A stretch of DNA of 64,000 nucleotides from Microseira wollei NIES-4236 (GTDB taxonomy: Bacteria; Cyanobacteriota; Cyanobacteriia; Cyanobacteriales; Aerosakkonemataceae): assembly GCF_020521235.1 (NCBI RefSeq), contig NZ_BLAY01000001.1, forward strand, positions 151,132 to 215,131, written 5' to 3'. Numbering within the stretch: the first letter of the stretch is position 1; every line of letters begins with the position of its first letter. The position numbers and the translations under genes were made by a program. The notes under the pieces were generated by a model. The model searched no databases. It saw only the letters and a list, made by a program, of their open reading frames with translations, and was not told where the DNA came from. Of the stretch, positions 25,443-33,625 are shown in pieces.

Positions 25443-28037
25443 TCATCCATTGGTTTTCAAGGCTTCTACGGTTTCTTGTTGCTGACAGCGTTCCAGGTAA
25501 ATTTTTGCCACTTTATCCCCGGGGTTAAGGTGTAGGCAATGGGAAAATAGTTGTGCTGCTTCTGATAAATTTCCTGAATTATAGAGGACGATTGCTTGTT
25601 TAAATACTGCCGCGTTGAAAAGTTTACCTTCTTTGACTTCCGGCAAATCGGCATCAAAGACTTCATAAACAATTACTTGTTCGGATTTTCCTTTAACTTT
25701 TACTCGATCGATCCGGCGGATGGCATAATCGGCAGGATTATTTAAGGCTAAAAAAGTTTTCTCAGAAATTAACAGCGCCACGCCATAATTTTTAGTTAAG
25801 CCTTCAAGCCGAGAAGCTAAATTAACGGCATCGCTAATTGCTGTACCATCCATGCGCGAGTGTCCCCCGACTGTACCCAGCATCATCGAACCTGTATTGA
25901 TGCCAATGCCAATTTTGATGTGAGGACGACCCAGTCTGCCCCTGTTTGTGTTAAATTCGGCTAGTCTTTGCAGCATGGCAATTCCCGCTTTGACGGCATC
26001 ATCTGCGCTGCCGCTAAAGAGTGCCATAATCGCATCGCCGATGTATTTATCTATAAACCCATTATTTTCCAGAATCGCCGGTTCCATGCGACTGAGATAG
26101 GCATTAATAAATTTGAAGTTTTCTGCCGGGGTCATCGTTTCCGAGAGAGTTGTGAAGTCGCGAATATCGGAAAATAGCACCGACATGTCTTGCTGTACTT
26201 GGTCGCCTAATTGAACATCAATAATGCTTTCCTTGTTTAAAAGTTGGAGAAATTGTCGCGGGACAAAGCGCGAGTAGGCTACGTTGAGTTGAATTAGTTC
26301 GGTGGTTAATTTGATCCGGTCTGCTTCGGCTTTTTTGCGTTCGGTAATATCTCGAAAAACGATGATGGCATAGTTAACTTTGCCATCTCGATCGTAGATG
26401 GGAGTGCCCCAAACTTCTATGGGAATAATCTTATGTTCTTGGTGGATTTCTATATCTTCCACGGCAGAAATTTCGCCCCTCAATGCCCGTACTATTGGCA
26501 ACTTCTCGACCGGGTATAGTTGATTGGTTCCGGCAATATAGGTTTGGTAAACTTCTGCTATTTGCTCTGCGGTGGCATCGGGTACGACTCCTTTGCCCAA
26601 AAGCTGCTGTGCGGCGTGGTTAAAGTAATAAAGTTTACCGCTGGCATCGGCGACGACTACTCCTACAGGCACCGCTTCTAGGAATTGAGCCAGCTTGCGT
26701 TCGCTTTCGCGAATTGCTTCTTCGGCTTTATGTTCTAAATCGGTAGCAAGGGCATCTGCGTGTTCGGTTGTCGTTTCCAGCAAAATTTCTAGGTCGGCTT
26801 TTTCCTGCTGTAATTCTAGGCTGTTATAACCGGCGATCGCTATCCCAGATCCGGTGAATGCTACCAACGGGGCAATAACCGGAAACCACCAGCTTGCCAG
26901 AAAAGCGACATAGCTGCCACCGACTAGCATCACCCCGCCAAGCAACAAGCTAATCAAAAAAACCGTAGCTTTGAGGGCAAGACTATCGGCAAACCGTTTG
27001 GTGTCGAGTACGATCCAACTAGCGCCAGCACCCGCAAACGACCAAAGCAAAATCCACAGCCATTCTATCGGTTCGTCCCAAACTCGGATAAAGGGACGCC
27101 CTTCAATCGCAGCACTTAAAATTTGGCTGGTGATGTTGGCATGAATGACAACACCGGGAGTTCGCTGAGGGCTGCCGTTCTCTTTGCTACTGTAGGGTGT
27201 AAAGAAAAGGTCGTTGAGGCTAGCCCCCGTGGCACCGATTAAAATAATCTGATCGCGTAAACTATTTGGCGGTATCCTGTTCTCCAGAACATCCTTCATC
27301 GATAGATGCTGAAAATTTTCTAGCTTTCCCCGATAGTTCAATAAAATTTGGTAACCACCCGTATTGGCACGTACGTAGCCGCCTTCATTTCCCATCAGCG
27401 GCATAAATACAGCTTTACCCAACCCCAAGTACTTCTTCTTGGCATCGAGCATTTTCAGCGTCATTCCCTCGGCTTCCAAATACATTAAAGCCAGGGTTGT
27501 TCCCAAACCTAATTTTGTTTGACCTTCCCCTGTTCTGATAGATATCAAACCCCGACGCACCTTGCCATCGGCATCCAATACTAAATCTGCCAATCCTACG
27601 CGATCGAGTTGCTTTAAAATCGGCGGTGGGGGAACCGCATTGCCTACTGCTTTCTCGACGCCGATTAAGTTGGGTGTATTCTTGAATAATTTAACTAATG
27701 CTTGATGACCCGGTTCTACGGGTAAATCTCGATACAAATCCAAGCCAATCGCTTTGGGGTTGTGCTTTCGCAAATTTTCGATTAATTTAGCTAAAACGGC
27801 ATCGGGAACTGGCCATTGTCCGACATGGGTGATGTCTGACTCGTCAATGGTGACAATGGTAATGCGGGGATCGACGGGTTCCCGGGGACGCCAGCGAAAA
27901 AATTGATCGAAAGTCGCCCACTCCATGAGTTGGAATAATCCCAGGGAACTGGCAGTTATGACCAATCCTGCTACGCTGGGGGCAATTGTCAATATCCCCC
28001 GGTACTCCCAAATAGTTTGTCTGAGTTTTGACCACAT
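25443..28037 (-). CDS. CHASE2 sensor adenylate cyclase with PAS domain
   Basis: An 864-residue membrane-bound class III cyclase. An N-terminal helix (LTIAPSVAGLVITASSLGLF) is followed by an extracytoplasmic CHASE2 domain (TIVTIDESDITHVGQWPVPD, GLDLYRDLPVEPG, DQIILIGATGASLNDLFFTP), three transmembrane helices (~320-405), a coiled coil, a PAS domain (~430-560, ending in IIVFRDITERKKAE) and the cyclase domain. Metal aspartates are in VLFSDIRDFTTLSE and DKYIGDAIMALF; DGTAISDAVNLASRLEG holds the transition-state Asn/Arg. A short TPR-like tail follows. It makes cAMP (most likely) in response to an external signal. It is the last gene of a minus-strand group with DUF928, CHAT and haemagglutinin genes. 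Confidence 0.9.
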   Translation of the reverse strand: MWSKLRQTIWEYRGILTIAPSVAGLVITASSLGLFQLMEWATFDQFFRWRPREPVDPRITIVTIDESDITHVGQWPVPDAVLAKLIENLRKHNPKAIGLDLYRDLPVEPGHQALVKLFKNTPNLIGVEKAVGNAVPPPPILKQLDRVGLADLVLDADGKVRRGLISIRTGEGQTKLGLGTTLALMYLEAEGMTLKMLDAKKKYLGLGKAVFMPLMGNEGGYVRANTGGYQILLNYRGKLENFQHLSMKDVLENRIPPNSLRDQIILIGATGASLNDLFFTPYSSKENGSPQRTPGVVIHANITSQILSAAIEGRPFIRVWDEPIEWLWILLWSFAGAGASWIVLDTKRFADSLALKATVFLISLLLGGVMLVGGSYVAFLASWWFPVIAPLVAFTGSGIAIAGYNSLELQQEKADLEILLETTTEHADALATDLEHKAEEAIRESERKLAQFLEAVPVGVVVADASGKLYYFNHAAQQLLGKGVVPDATAEQIAEVYQTYIAGTNQLYPVEKLPIVRALRGEISAVEDIEIHQEHKIIPIEVWGTPIYDRDGKVNYAIIVFRDITERKKAEADRIKLTTELIQLNVAYSRFVPRQFLQLLNKESIIDVQLGDQVQQDMSVLFSDIRDFTTLSETMTPAENFKFINAYLSRMEPAILENNGFIDKYIGDAIMALFSGSADDAVKAGIAMLQRLAEFNTNRGRLGRPHIKIGIGINTGSMMLGTVGGHSRMDGTAISDAVNLASRLEGLTKNYGVALLISEKTFLALNNPADYAIRRIDRVKVKGKSEQVIVYEVFDADLPEVKEGKLFNAAVFKQAIVLYNSGNLSEAAQLFSHCLHLNPGDKVAKIYLERCQQQETVEALKTNG

Positions 28038-28119
28038 CGATCTTGTATACCCAGCGATATGATGAGAATCTGGGTAGTCTGCCCCATTTTATTCGCTCCG
28101 AACTTAGGCAAAGAAACCG

Positions 28120-28226
28120 GGTTTGTCGGAAAAATCCTTGGGAAACGGAACGAGCGATCGCAGCAACAAACCCGGTTTCTTGTCGCTATCACCAAAAACC
28201 CGGTTTCTGCCAGAAACCGGGTTGCA
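28120..28226. repeat. GAAACCGGGTTT inverted repeat cluster
   Basis: AGAAACCGGGTTTGT and ACAAACCCGGTTTCT form a large hairpin (28121-28180); a second pair, AACCCGGTTTCTG and CAGAAACCGGGTT, follows (28197-28223). It lies between DUF928 and the cyclase gene and may terminate or stabilise the DUF928 transcript. Confidence 0.75.
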
Positions 28227-28274
28227 AGGGCGGAGTTGGTAAATCAAGTTAGTTCCTAGCTCCTATGCCATTTT

Positions 28275-29045
28275 TTACAGTAACGGCTCTTTGGCGATCG
28301 CATCCAAACCCACCGATTTCAGCAGGTCTTGCCAATTAGCGACTAACGTGGTATCGTTTGGCTGCTCGCTTCTTGCTTGGGCTAGGGTTGCCAGTGTATC
28401 GAACCAAATGCCGTTTTTTCCATACAACTCTGCCCTTTCCAGCGGTTTCCCCTGGGCTATTTCGCTCTTGAGTTCTTGGTTTAGTTCAACTCGCCTTACT
28501 TCCCCGCGTACTCCCGGACTATCGGGTCTTAGTCCTTGGTCGCCCACCATAATAAACGCCCACTGATAAGTCTTGCCAACTTCTAGCGCCGGGGCGTTAT
28601 CTGGCAGTTTGACGCTGACAATCCCCGTTTGACCGTTGATGGGGATTTTGGCCTGATAAACAGCATTGTCGCTGTCATCTCTCAGGCTAAAAAATAGCTC
28701 TTTTGCCGCGCTGTCGGCAACGTATACAAAGAACGTCGGACGTTCCGTTGTGGTTAACCCGTCTTTCGTTGCTGGCATCAACGGTACGATACATCCGCCG
28801 CTATTTGTCACCGCTTGCAAGCATCCACCGTTCCGGGATGCTCCCCCTGCGGTGTCGTCCGGTTTTCCGTCTCCGGGGGGTTCGAAGGTGATGCGAGCGA
28901 TCGTACTAATCCGTTGGGTTTGGGCGCTGTTCGGCGACGCAGTTTGAGCTTGTACTTTTGTTAACAAGCTTGGTGCGACAACGAGTTCTAAAAACAGGGC
29001 GGTGGACAGCAGCCCCAGAAATTGAATAGATTTTTGCTTAGCCAT
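28275..29045 (-). CDS. DUF928 domain-containing exported protein
   Basis: A 256-residue protein with an N-terminal signal peptide (hydrophobic ALFLELVVAPSLL, then VQAQT). Typical DUF928 features follow: FEPPGDGKPDDTAGGASRNGG with a Cys pair (GGCL, GGCI), LTTTERPTFFVYV, LPDNAPALEVGKTYQWAF and a C-terminal helical region (WFDTLATLAQARSEQPND). It is expected in the periplasm or on the surface. The function of DUF928 is unknown; it repeatedly occurs beside CHAT and CHASE2 genes in cyanobacteria, as here. Confidence 0.88.
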   Translation of the reverse strand: MAKQKSIQFLGLLSTALFLELVVAPSLLTKVQAQTASPNSAQTQRISTIARITFEPPGDGKPDDTAGGASRNGGCLQAVTNSGGCIVPLMPATKDGLTTTERPTFFVYVADSAAKELFFSLRDDSDNAVYQAKIPINGQTGIVSVKLPDNAPALEVGKTYQWAFIMVGDQGLRPDSPGVRGEVRRVELNQELKSEIAQGKPLERAELYGKNGIWFDTLATLAQARSEQPNDTTLVANWQDLLKSVGLDAIAKEPLL

Positions 29046-29435
29046 TCGCTTGTAACCTCTGAACTTTTGCTTTCTTTGTCTGACGAACTTACACCCTTTT
29101 GATTCTCCACCCGACTTACTTGCTTTGATGGTGGTATGGGATGGGATGTAAAAAAATTATAATCTTCATTATATCTTCATATAATTCCTTGCTCCTTCAT
29201 CATATCTTCATCTTATCGTTCCCCCCTTCTCCGTTACAATTCCTAAATCTATATTAATACGGATACGTGAAAATTTCATGAATTATTTGTGACTTTTTAC
29301 GATTTAATTTTTGCTTTGAGAATATGGCGTCTCCGATCGATTCAGTCCTTACAGTCAACACTTCACGCCAAGATCCTCTGTCTGGCTCGCTGCTGGGAAC
29401 GCTGATTTTTCATGGCATCTTTCCTGATACAAACG

Positions 29436-29481
29436 TGAGAAAAGTCGGAAAAGTCGGAAAAGTCGGAAAAGTCGGAAAAGT
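29436..29481. repeat. Tandem nonamer repeat (AAAGTCGGA)n
   Basis: Five consecutive near-identical copies of AAAGTCGGA in the gene-free interval 29046-29554. A plus-strand frame across it (29324-29575) has no other support. Confidence 0.8.
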
Positions 29482-29554
29482 AGGTGACGCCAAGAAATTG
29501 ATTTCCCACATTTTCCGCTTCTGGCTCACCTTCATGGCATTTGAACCGACGCCT

Positions 29555-32200
29555 TCACAGCCAATTTCCCACTAAAACAAAGGGTGCCCAGTAAAACGGA
29601 TGCTGGTACTTAGTTTGCTTGAGCAGGTTCAGCTGTGCGGTGCGAAGCGCTTCGGCTTTGCGGACTCCTTTGGATAGTTCCTGGTAAAATTCCGACATCA
29701 GTTGGGCGGTGGATTGGTCTTTCACCGACCACAGGGTTGCCAGGGTACTGCGGGCACCAGAGCGCACCGCCACGCCTGCCAATCCCAATGCAGCTCGCTT
29801 GTCGCCAGCGGCGGTTTGACAGGCACTGAGAACGAGCAATTCAATCGGATTGGCATTGCCTTGTTCTCTAAACCGCAATAAATCTTCAAATTCTTTGACT
29901 TTAATTTTTTCATCCCAAGTGAGAATAAAGGTTTGTTCTGGATTGGAACTAAACTGACCGTGAGTGGCTAGGTGAATTATAGGAAAAGAAGTCGCTTGGA
30001 TTTGTTTTTGCAAATTTTTTTCCGTAAATTCCCGATCTAGGAAGGTTCTAGCGGGCAACTCAGCAGCAATTTGTTCGACTTCCAGTTTGACTCCTGGCAG
30101 TGCTGCAAAGCCTTGACGGGCTTCGGTGAGTCCGGCTGTTAAGACTTTGAGCTGTGCTTGAGCCAGCGCGCGCGCCTCCAACAACTGCAAACCCGGTGTC
30201 ACTGCGATATTATATTTTTCTACTAGATAATACTGACCGTTGTGCAGCGCCGCCATCGGTAAATTACGCAGGGAACCATCTAAAATAAATACCAGTGTTT
30301 TTACCAGACTCCCAGCTAGTTCGGCTTCAATTGGTCGGATCAGCCAGTCATAAATTTTCTGGGAAACGCGCAAGCGATCGCGAGAAGAGAAAAATGGGTT
30401 GAGGGATTCTAGCAACTCATCGATGGCCTTTTCTACTTCGCTTTGGGGTAGTTCGCTCGTGTAGCGGCGCAAAGATTCTCCTGGTAGGGAGACGATAACT
30501 TCTAAGCGGTCTTTTAAAATAATTGGATAGAAGACGGCTGCGGTGGGATCGATTTGCTCAATTTGCTGCGGTTTGGCTCTCAAACAAGCTTCCCGGAAAA
30601 AATTCTCCAATTCGGCTAGTTGCAGCGCTTCCAGGAGTTGACGAGCTTGCTGGATGTTTTCTTGGGAGGGATTAAACTGCAATAGCAATCCGACTAACTC
30701 GCGGTAAACGGGTTCTACGCTATCGCGAAACGAGAATTGTACGTCGGAATTGACCGCTACTAAGTCGCTGCGGAGGGATTGGAAGGTTTTAACGGCTTCG
30801 GTGTAGGATGCGATCGCACGCTCCCAATCTCCCCGCTGTTTAAAAATCTGCCCTAGTTGCGCCTGAGTGCGCCCGACAATATCATCGGCTCTAATTTTTT
30901 GAGCAATTAGTAACGCTTGCTGCGTTAAGTTTTCCGCCTCTACCCACTGCTGGGAAAGTTCGTACAACTTTCCTAGCTCAATCAGTGCGTAAGATTCGGC
31001 TTTGGGATCGTTAAGCGAGATCGCCTGTTGCACTGCAACGGCTAAAATTTTGGCAATTTCTTGGGAATTGGGAGTTGGTAATTGATTGTCTTTCTCTAGT
31101 TCGATCAGGCTTTGGGCATAGTTTACTTGAGCGTAAACCGCATCTCTACTGGGAGATAGTTTGGCTAATTCCGCTTGTATATTAGGTAACGATGCTCTCG
31201 CTGTTGCTTGCTGTTTAGTTTGTACTAGCAGGCTTAATTGGTTGAGTAAGGCTTCCAGTTTAGCGATCGCGTTCTTTGCATTTTCTGCGGCTTTCTGGTA
31301 TAATTCCAAGGCTAATTTAGGATCGGGTGAGATTCTAGCGGTATTGCCCAAGGCGAAATAGGCGGCACTTATATCGGCGGCAGAGTTAAGCTTAGATGCG
31401 ATCGCCAAACTTTGCTGGAGAACTGCTTGACTGCGCTCCAAGTCTCCCGTAACTTGCAAAGCGATCCCCAAACTCCGCAATCCGGTAGCTTTTAGCAGCG
31501 AATCGGGTGAGGCAAGCAGCTTTTGATTGACTTGTTCTAAAATAGCCTGAGCGCGTCGGTACAGTCCCAAAATTTGCAGCGCTTGAGCTTGGTTAATTTG
31601 ACTGCCGAGTATGCCAGTTTCATCTTTTGCTTGAGTATAAGCTTTTTCTGCTAATTGCCAGGTATTGAGGGCAGCTTCAGTTTGTCCGAGTGCGAGTTGG
31701 AGACTCGCTTGGGTATTGAGTGCTTGCGCCAAAATTAGGGTTGGGATTCCAGTTCTATCCCCCGATTGGATCAAGTTCAAACTTTTGGCAATTGTTTCAC
31801 TTGCTTGTTCCCACTGTCCCAACTCTTGATAGACGTTAGATAGGTAAGTGAGGGTAACAGCGAGATGGAAGCGATCGCCTTGTGCTGCCAATTCTTTAAC
31901 AGCTTGTTGCCAAACAGCTGCCGCATCAGAAAACCGTCCCGCCTCGTAAAGCGTTCTGCCTTGTTCTAAAACAGTTAAAGTATGATTCTGGATTTTGCTC
32001 GTTCCCAGGTTGCTGCCTGGGAAAGCATATTTTGGATTAAAAGAGTGAGTAGTAAGCGATTGGTTATATTTTTGACTATGACCCAATTTAAAATCAAAGC
32101 TGGCTGCGGGAAATACAGTTATAACAAAAAACAGGGTCAGCAAAGCTAACCAAACGCTGGAATGAAGGGATTTTAAAGGCGAAAAAATTTTTGTTATCAC
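29555..32200 (-). CDS. Exported TPR protein with CHAT cysteine-protease domain
   Basis: An 881-residue protein. A signal sequence (SVWLALLTLFFVITVFPAAS) precedes about 500 residues of TPR repeats (EAGRFSDAAAVWQQAVKELA and similar units). The C-terminal ~330 residues are a CHAT domain, a caspase-like protease fold: the catalytic His is in PIIHLATHGQFSS and the Cys in LLVLSACQTAAGDKRAALG; it ends with AEALRTAQLNLLKQ and HPFYWAPFVLVGNW. The GTG start has GGAGG seven bases upstream. TPR-CHAT proteins are typically proteases or death effectors regulated by partners; here export and the neighbouring secreted haemagglutinin suggest an extracytoplasmic substrate (inference). Confidence 0.92.
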   Translation of the reverse strand: MITKIFSPLKSLHSSVWLALLTLFFVITVFPAASFDFKLGHSQKYNQSLTTHSFNPKYAFPGSNLGTSKIQNHTLTVLEQGRTLYEAGRFSDAAAVWQQAVKELAAQGDRFHLAVTLTYLSNVYQELGQWEQASETIAKSLNLIQSGDRTGIPTLILAQALNTQASLQLALGQTEAALNTWQLAEKAYTQAKDETGILGSQINQAQALQILGLYRRAQAILEQVNQKLLASPDSLLKATGLRSLGIALQVTGDLERSQAVLQQSLAIASKLNSAADISAAYFALGNTARISPDPKLALELYQKAAENAKNAIAKLEALLNQLSLLVQTKQQATARASLPNIQAELAKLSPSRDAVYAQVNYAQSLIELEKDNQLPTPNSQEIAKILAVAVQQAISLNDPKAESYALIELGKLYELSQQWVEAENLTQQALLIAQKIRADDIVGRTQAQLGQIFKQRGDWERAIASYTEAVKTFQSLRSDLVAVNSDVQFSFRDSVEPVYRELVGLLLQFNPSQENIQQARQLLEALQLAELENFFREACLRAKPQQIEQIDPTAAVFYPIILKDRLEVIVSLPGESLRRYTSELPQSEVEKAIDELLESLNPFFSSRDRLRVSQKIYDWLIRPIEAELAGSLVKTLVFILDGSLRNLPMAALHNGQYYLVEKYNIAVTPGLQLLEARALAQAQLKVLTAGLTEARQGFAALPGVKLEVEQIAAELPARTFLDREFTEKNLQKQIQATSFPIIHLATHGQFSSNPEQTFILTWDEKIKVKEFEDLLRFREQGNANPIELLVLSACQTAAGDKRAALGLAGVAVRSGARSTLATLWSVKDQSTAQLMSEFYQELSKGVRKAEALRTAQLNLLKQTKYQHPFYWAPFVLVGNWL

Positions 32201-32270
32201 CTAGACCTCCGTGAGAGTGTGGAAGCCCTGTGTCAAAATACCAGGGAGGAAACACGACTGGGGGAATATG

Positions 32271-33182
32271 TTAAAAGCCATAGGAGTAGCCATCCTTTTG
32301 ATCAATTGGTGTACAAAATCTGTGACTAACGCCAGCAACGCGACCTCTGGACGTGGCAATATCAAAGCTTCCAGTTTTACGACAGAGTAAACGTCCAACA
32401 TACTCGCCTACTTTTTTTCCGGAAAGTACAACAGCTTTGACAATATCGCCAGTTCTGAAACCAAAATGAACCTGCTGGCGTTGGCGGTGACGAGTAGGAA
32501 AGCCGTAGCGGTCAGTGCCGCACATTTTGCGAGTTCCCCACCCAGTACACTTAATTCGCAATCGTTGCCGAGTTAGTAACTTTATGCTGTCAATGTTGGA
32601 GAGCTTGGGTAGTTCAAATCTTGTTCGGTTGTACTTAGTTTGTCCTCCCGTTCCTGTCCTTGTGGGCAAGATGCCTTCCCATGTATGGAACAATGCCCAC
32701 CGAGTAGAGTTAACAGCAGTCGCATCCTTCAATGAGGCTGTTGCTTGACGTTTAATCTTCTCCAACCTAGCGCTGTCGGTTTTCCAGAACTCGTCAACCA
32801 ACTTAGTTGCTTTTTTTAAGTTGCACTTTTCACAACTGAGGGGTTGACGATACCGAGTGTTACGGTTACGACGACTACGACGTAATGACCGCCTAGATGC
32901 CAAAGAGTCTTTTATTTGCCATCCTCGATGCTCTAACTCGGCCGCCCAGATAACTTTATTATCATCACGGATTGCCATTCCAGTAAATCTGCTACCAGCG
33001 TCTAGTTTGATGGTTAATGGCTTTGGTGTTGGGGTCAAAACTGCGTGTTTCGCAATGATTGTAAAAGGATACATTCTGAAAACAGCGGCTTTTTGTTTTG
33101 TCAACAATTCCCTCGCTCGTGCTGGAGGGACTGGGTTGAGAGGTTGAAAGTTTTGGTCAACAACGAATAGGTAATTTTGCAT
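32271..33182 (-). CDS. iscB: IscB-like protein lacking RuvC-II and the HNH catalytic part
   Basis: A 303-residue protein; IscB is normally about 400-500. The PLMP domain (VVDQNFQPLNPVPPARARELL) and RuvC-I (LDAGSRFTGMAI, Asp61) are intact, followed by the arginine-rich bridge helix SLRRSRRNRNTRYR. At residues 113-117 this joins directly to LSCEKCNLKKATKL, the far end of the HNH domain, so RuvC-II and the HNH histidine are missing. The C-terminus is complete: DATAVNSTRWAL, RuvC-III region with Asp198, RKMCGTDRYGFPTRHR, and GDIVKAVVLSGKKVGEYVGR. The reading frame is open throughout. Nuclease activity is not expected, but RNA binding may remain. It sits between the CHAT and haemagglutinin genes. 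Confidence 0.85.
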   Translation of the reverse strand: MQNYLFVVDQNFQPLNPVPPARARELLTKQKAAVFRMYPFTIIAKHAVLTPTPKPLTIKLDAGSRFTGMAIRDDNKVIWAAELEHRGWQIKDSLASRRSLRRSRRNRNTRYRQPLSCEKCNLKKATKLVDEFWKTDSARLEKIKRQATASLKDATAVNSTRWALFHTWEGILPTRTGTGGQTKYNRTRFELPKLSNIDSIKLLTRQRLRIKCTGWGTRKMCGTDRYGFPTRHRQRQQVHFGFRTGDIVKAVVLSGKKVGEYVGRLLCRKTGSFDIATSRGRVAGVSHRFCTPIDQKDGYSYGF

Positions 33183-33189
33183 TGCTGCA

Positions 33190-33440
33190 TCCTTTTTACA
33201 GGTAAAGTTTGCGCGCGCCTTTGTTTAGGGTCGGTACTATTCAAACGACACTGGTTTAAACCATAAGCCTGTTTAATCGTGAGGTTCTAGAATTCAGGAC
33301 TAGCAAGCATCCGTCGATTGGGTCTTTAACTCTTGCCCTAAACGGATAGTCTGGTCAGCTAGGGCTATAAGGATTGCGCCTCTTGCCCCGTCTATGGGAG
33401 AGCGGGGTTGCTGACTTGCTCAATTACCGCTATTAGAGCT
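33190..33440 (-). ncRNA. Candidate HEARO / IscB omega RNA
   Basis: The ~250 bases directly upstream of iscB have no gene but clear hairpins on the minus strand, for example CCCCGCTCTCCCATAGACGGGG, and pairings in GCAACCCCGC, AAGAGGCGCAATCCTTATAG and CCCTAGCTGACC. IscB guide RNAs (found first as HEARO RNAs, several in cyanobacteria) lie exactly here, upstream and on the same strand. Assignment rests on position and structure; the guide segment would be at its 5' end near 33440. Confidence 0.6.
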
Positions 33441-33479
33441 GTACCAAGAAGGGGAAGAGGTTTTTATGAGAACGAAATT

Positions 33480-33582
33480 GAGAACTTACGCAAACACCAA
33501 AGTTTCTCTGAAAAATCCTTGAGCAAGAAAACTAGAGATATAGTAAGAAACTTTGGTGATGGCAAGGTCTGGCGTAAGTCCT
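33480..33582. mobile_element. MITE-like repeat, family A, copy 3
   Basis: GAACTTACGCAAACACCAAAGTTTC at the left and GAAACTTTGGTGAT...GGCGTAAGTCCT at the right are inverted repeats; about 103 bp. Related to the copies at 4961 and 5396, with a different interior. Confidence 0.65.
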
Positions 33583-33625
33583 GATAAATTTACTTTCTTC
33601 CCTCTCCCTCTGCCTTGACGAGGCT

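Noticed and set aside
25214..25450. 78-codon minus-strand frame with a repeated RHSKKFPGWDKTYFSLS segment
   Set aside because: It is simply the translation of two tandem copies of a dispersed DNA repeat; no start signal and no family.
29324..29575. 83-codon plus-strand frame with VGKVGKVGK repeat
   Set aside because: The centre is a nonamer tandem repeat and it runs into the 3' end of the CHAT gene.
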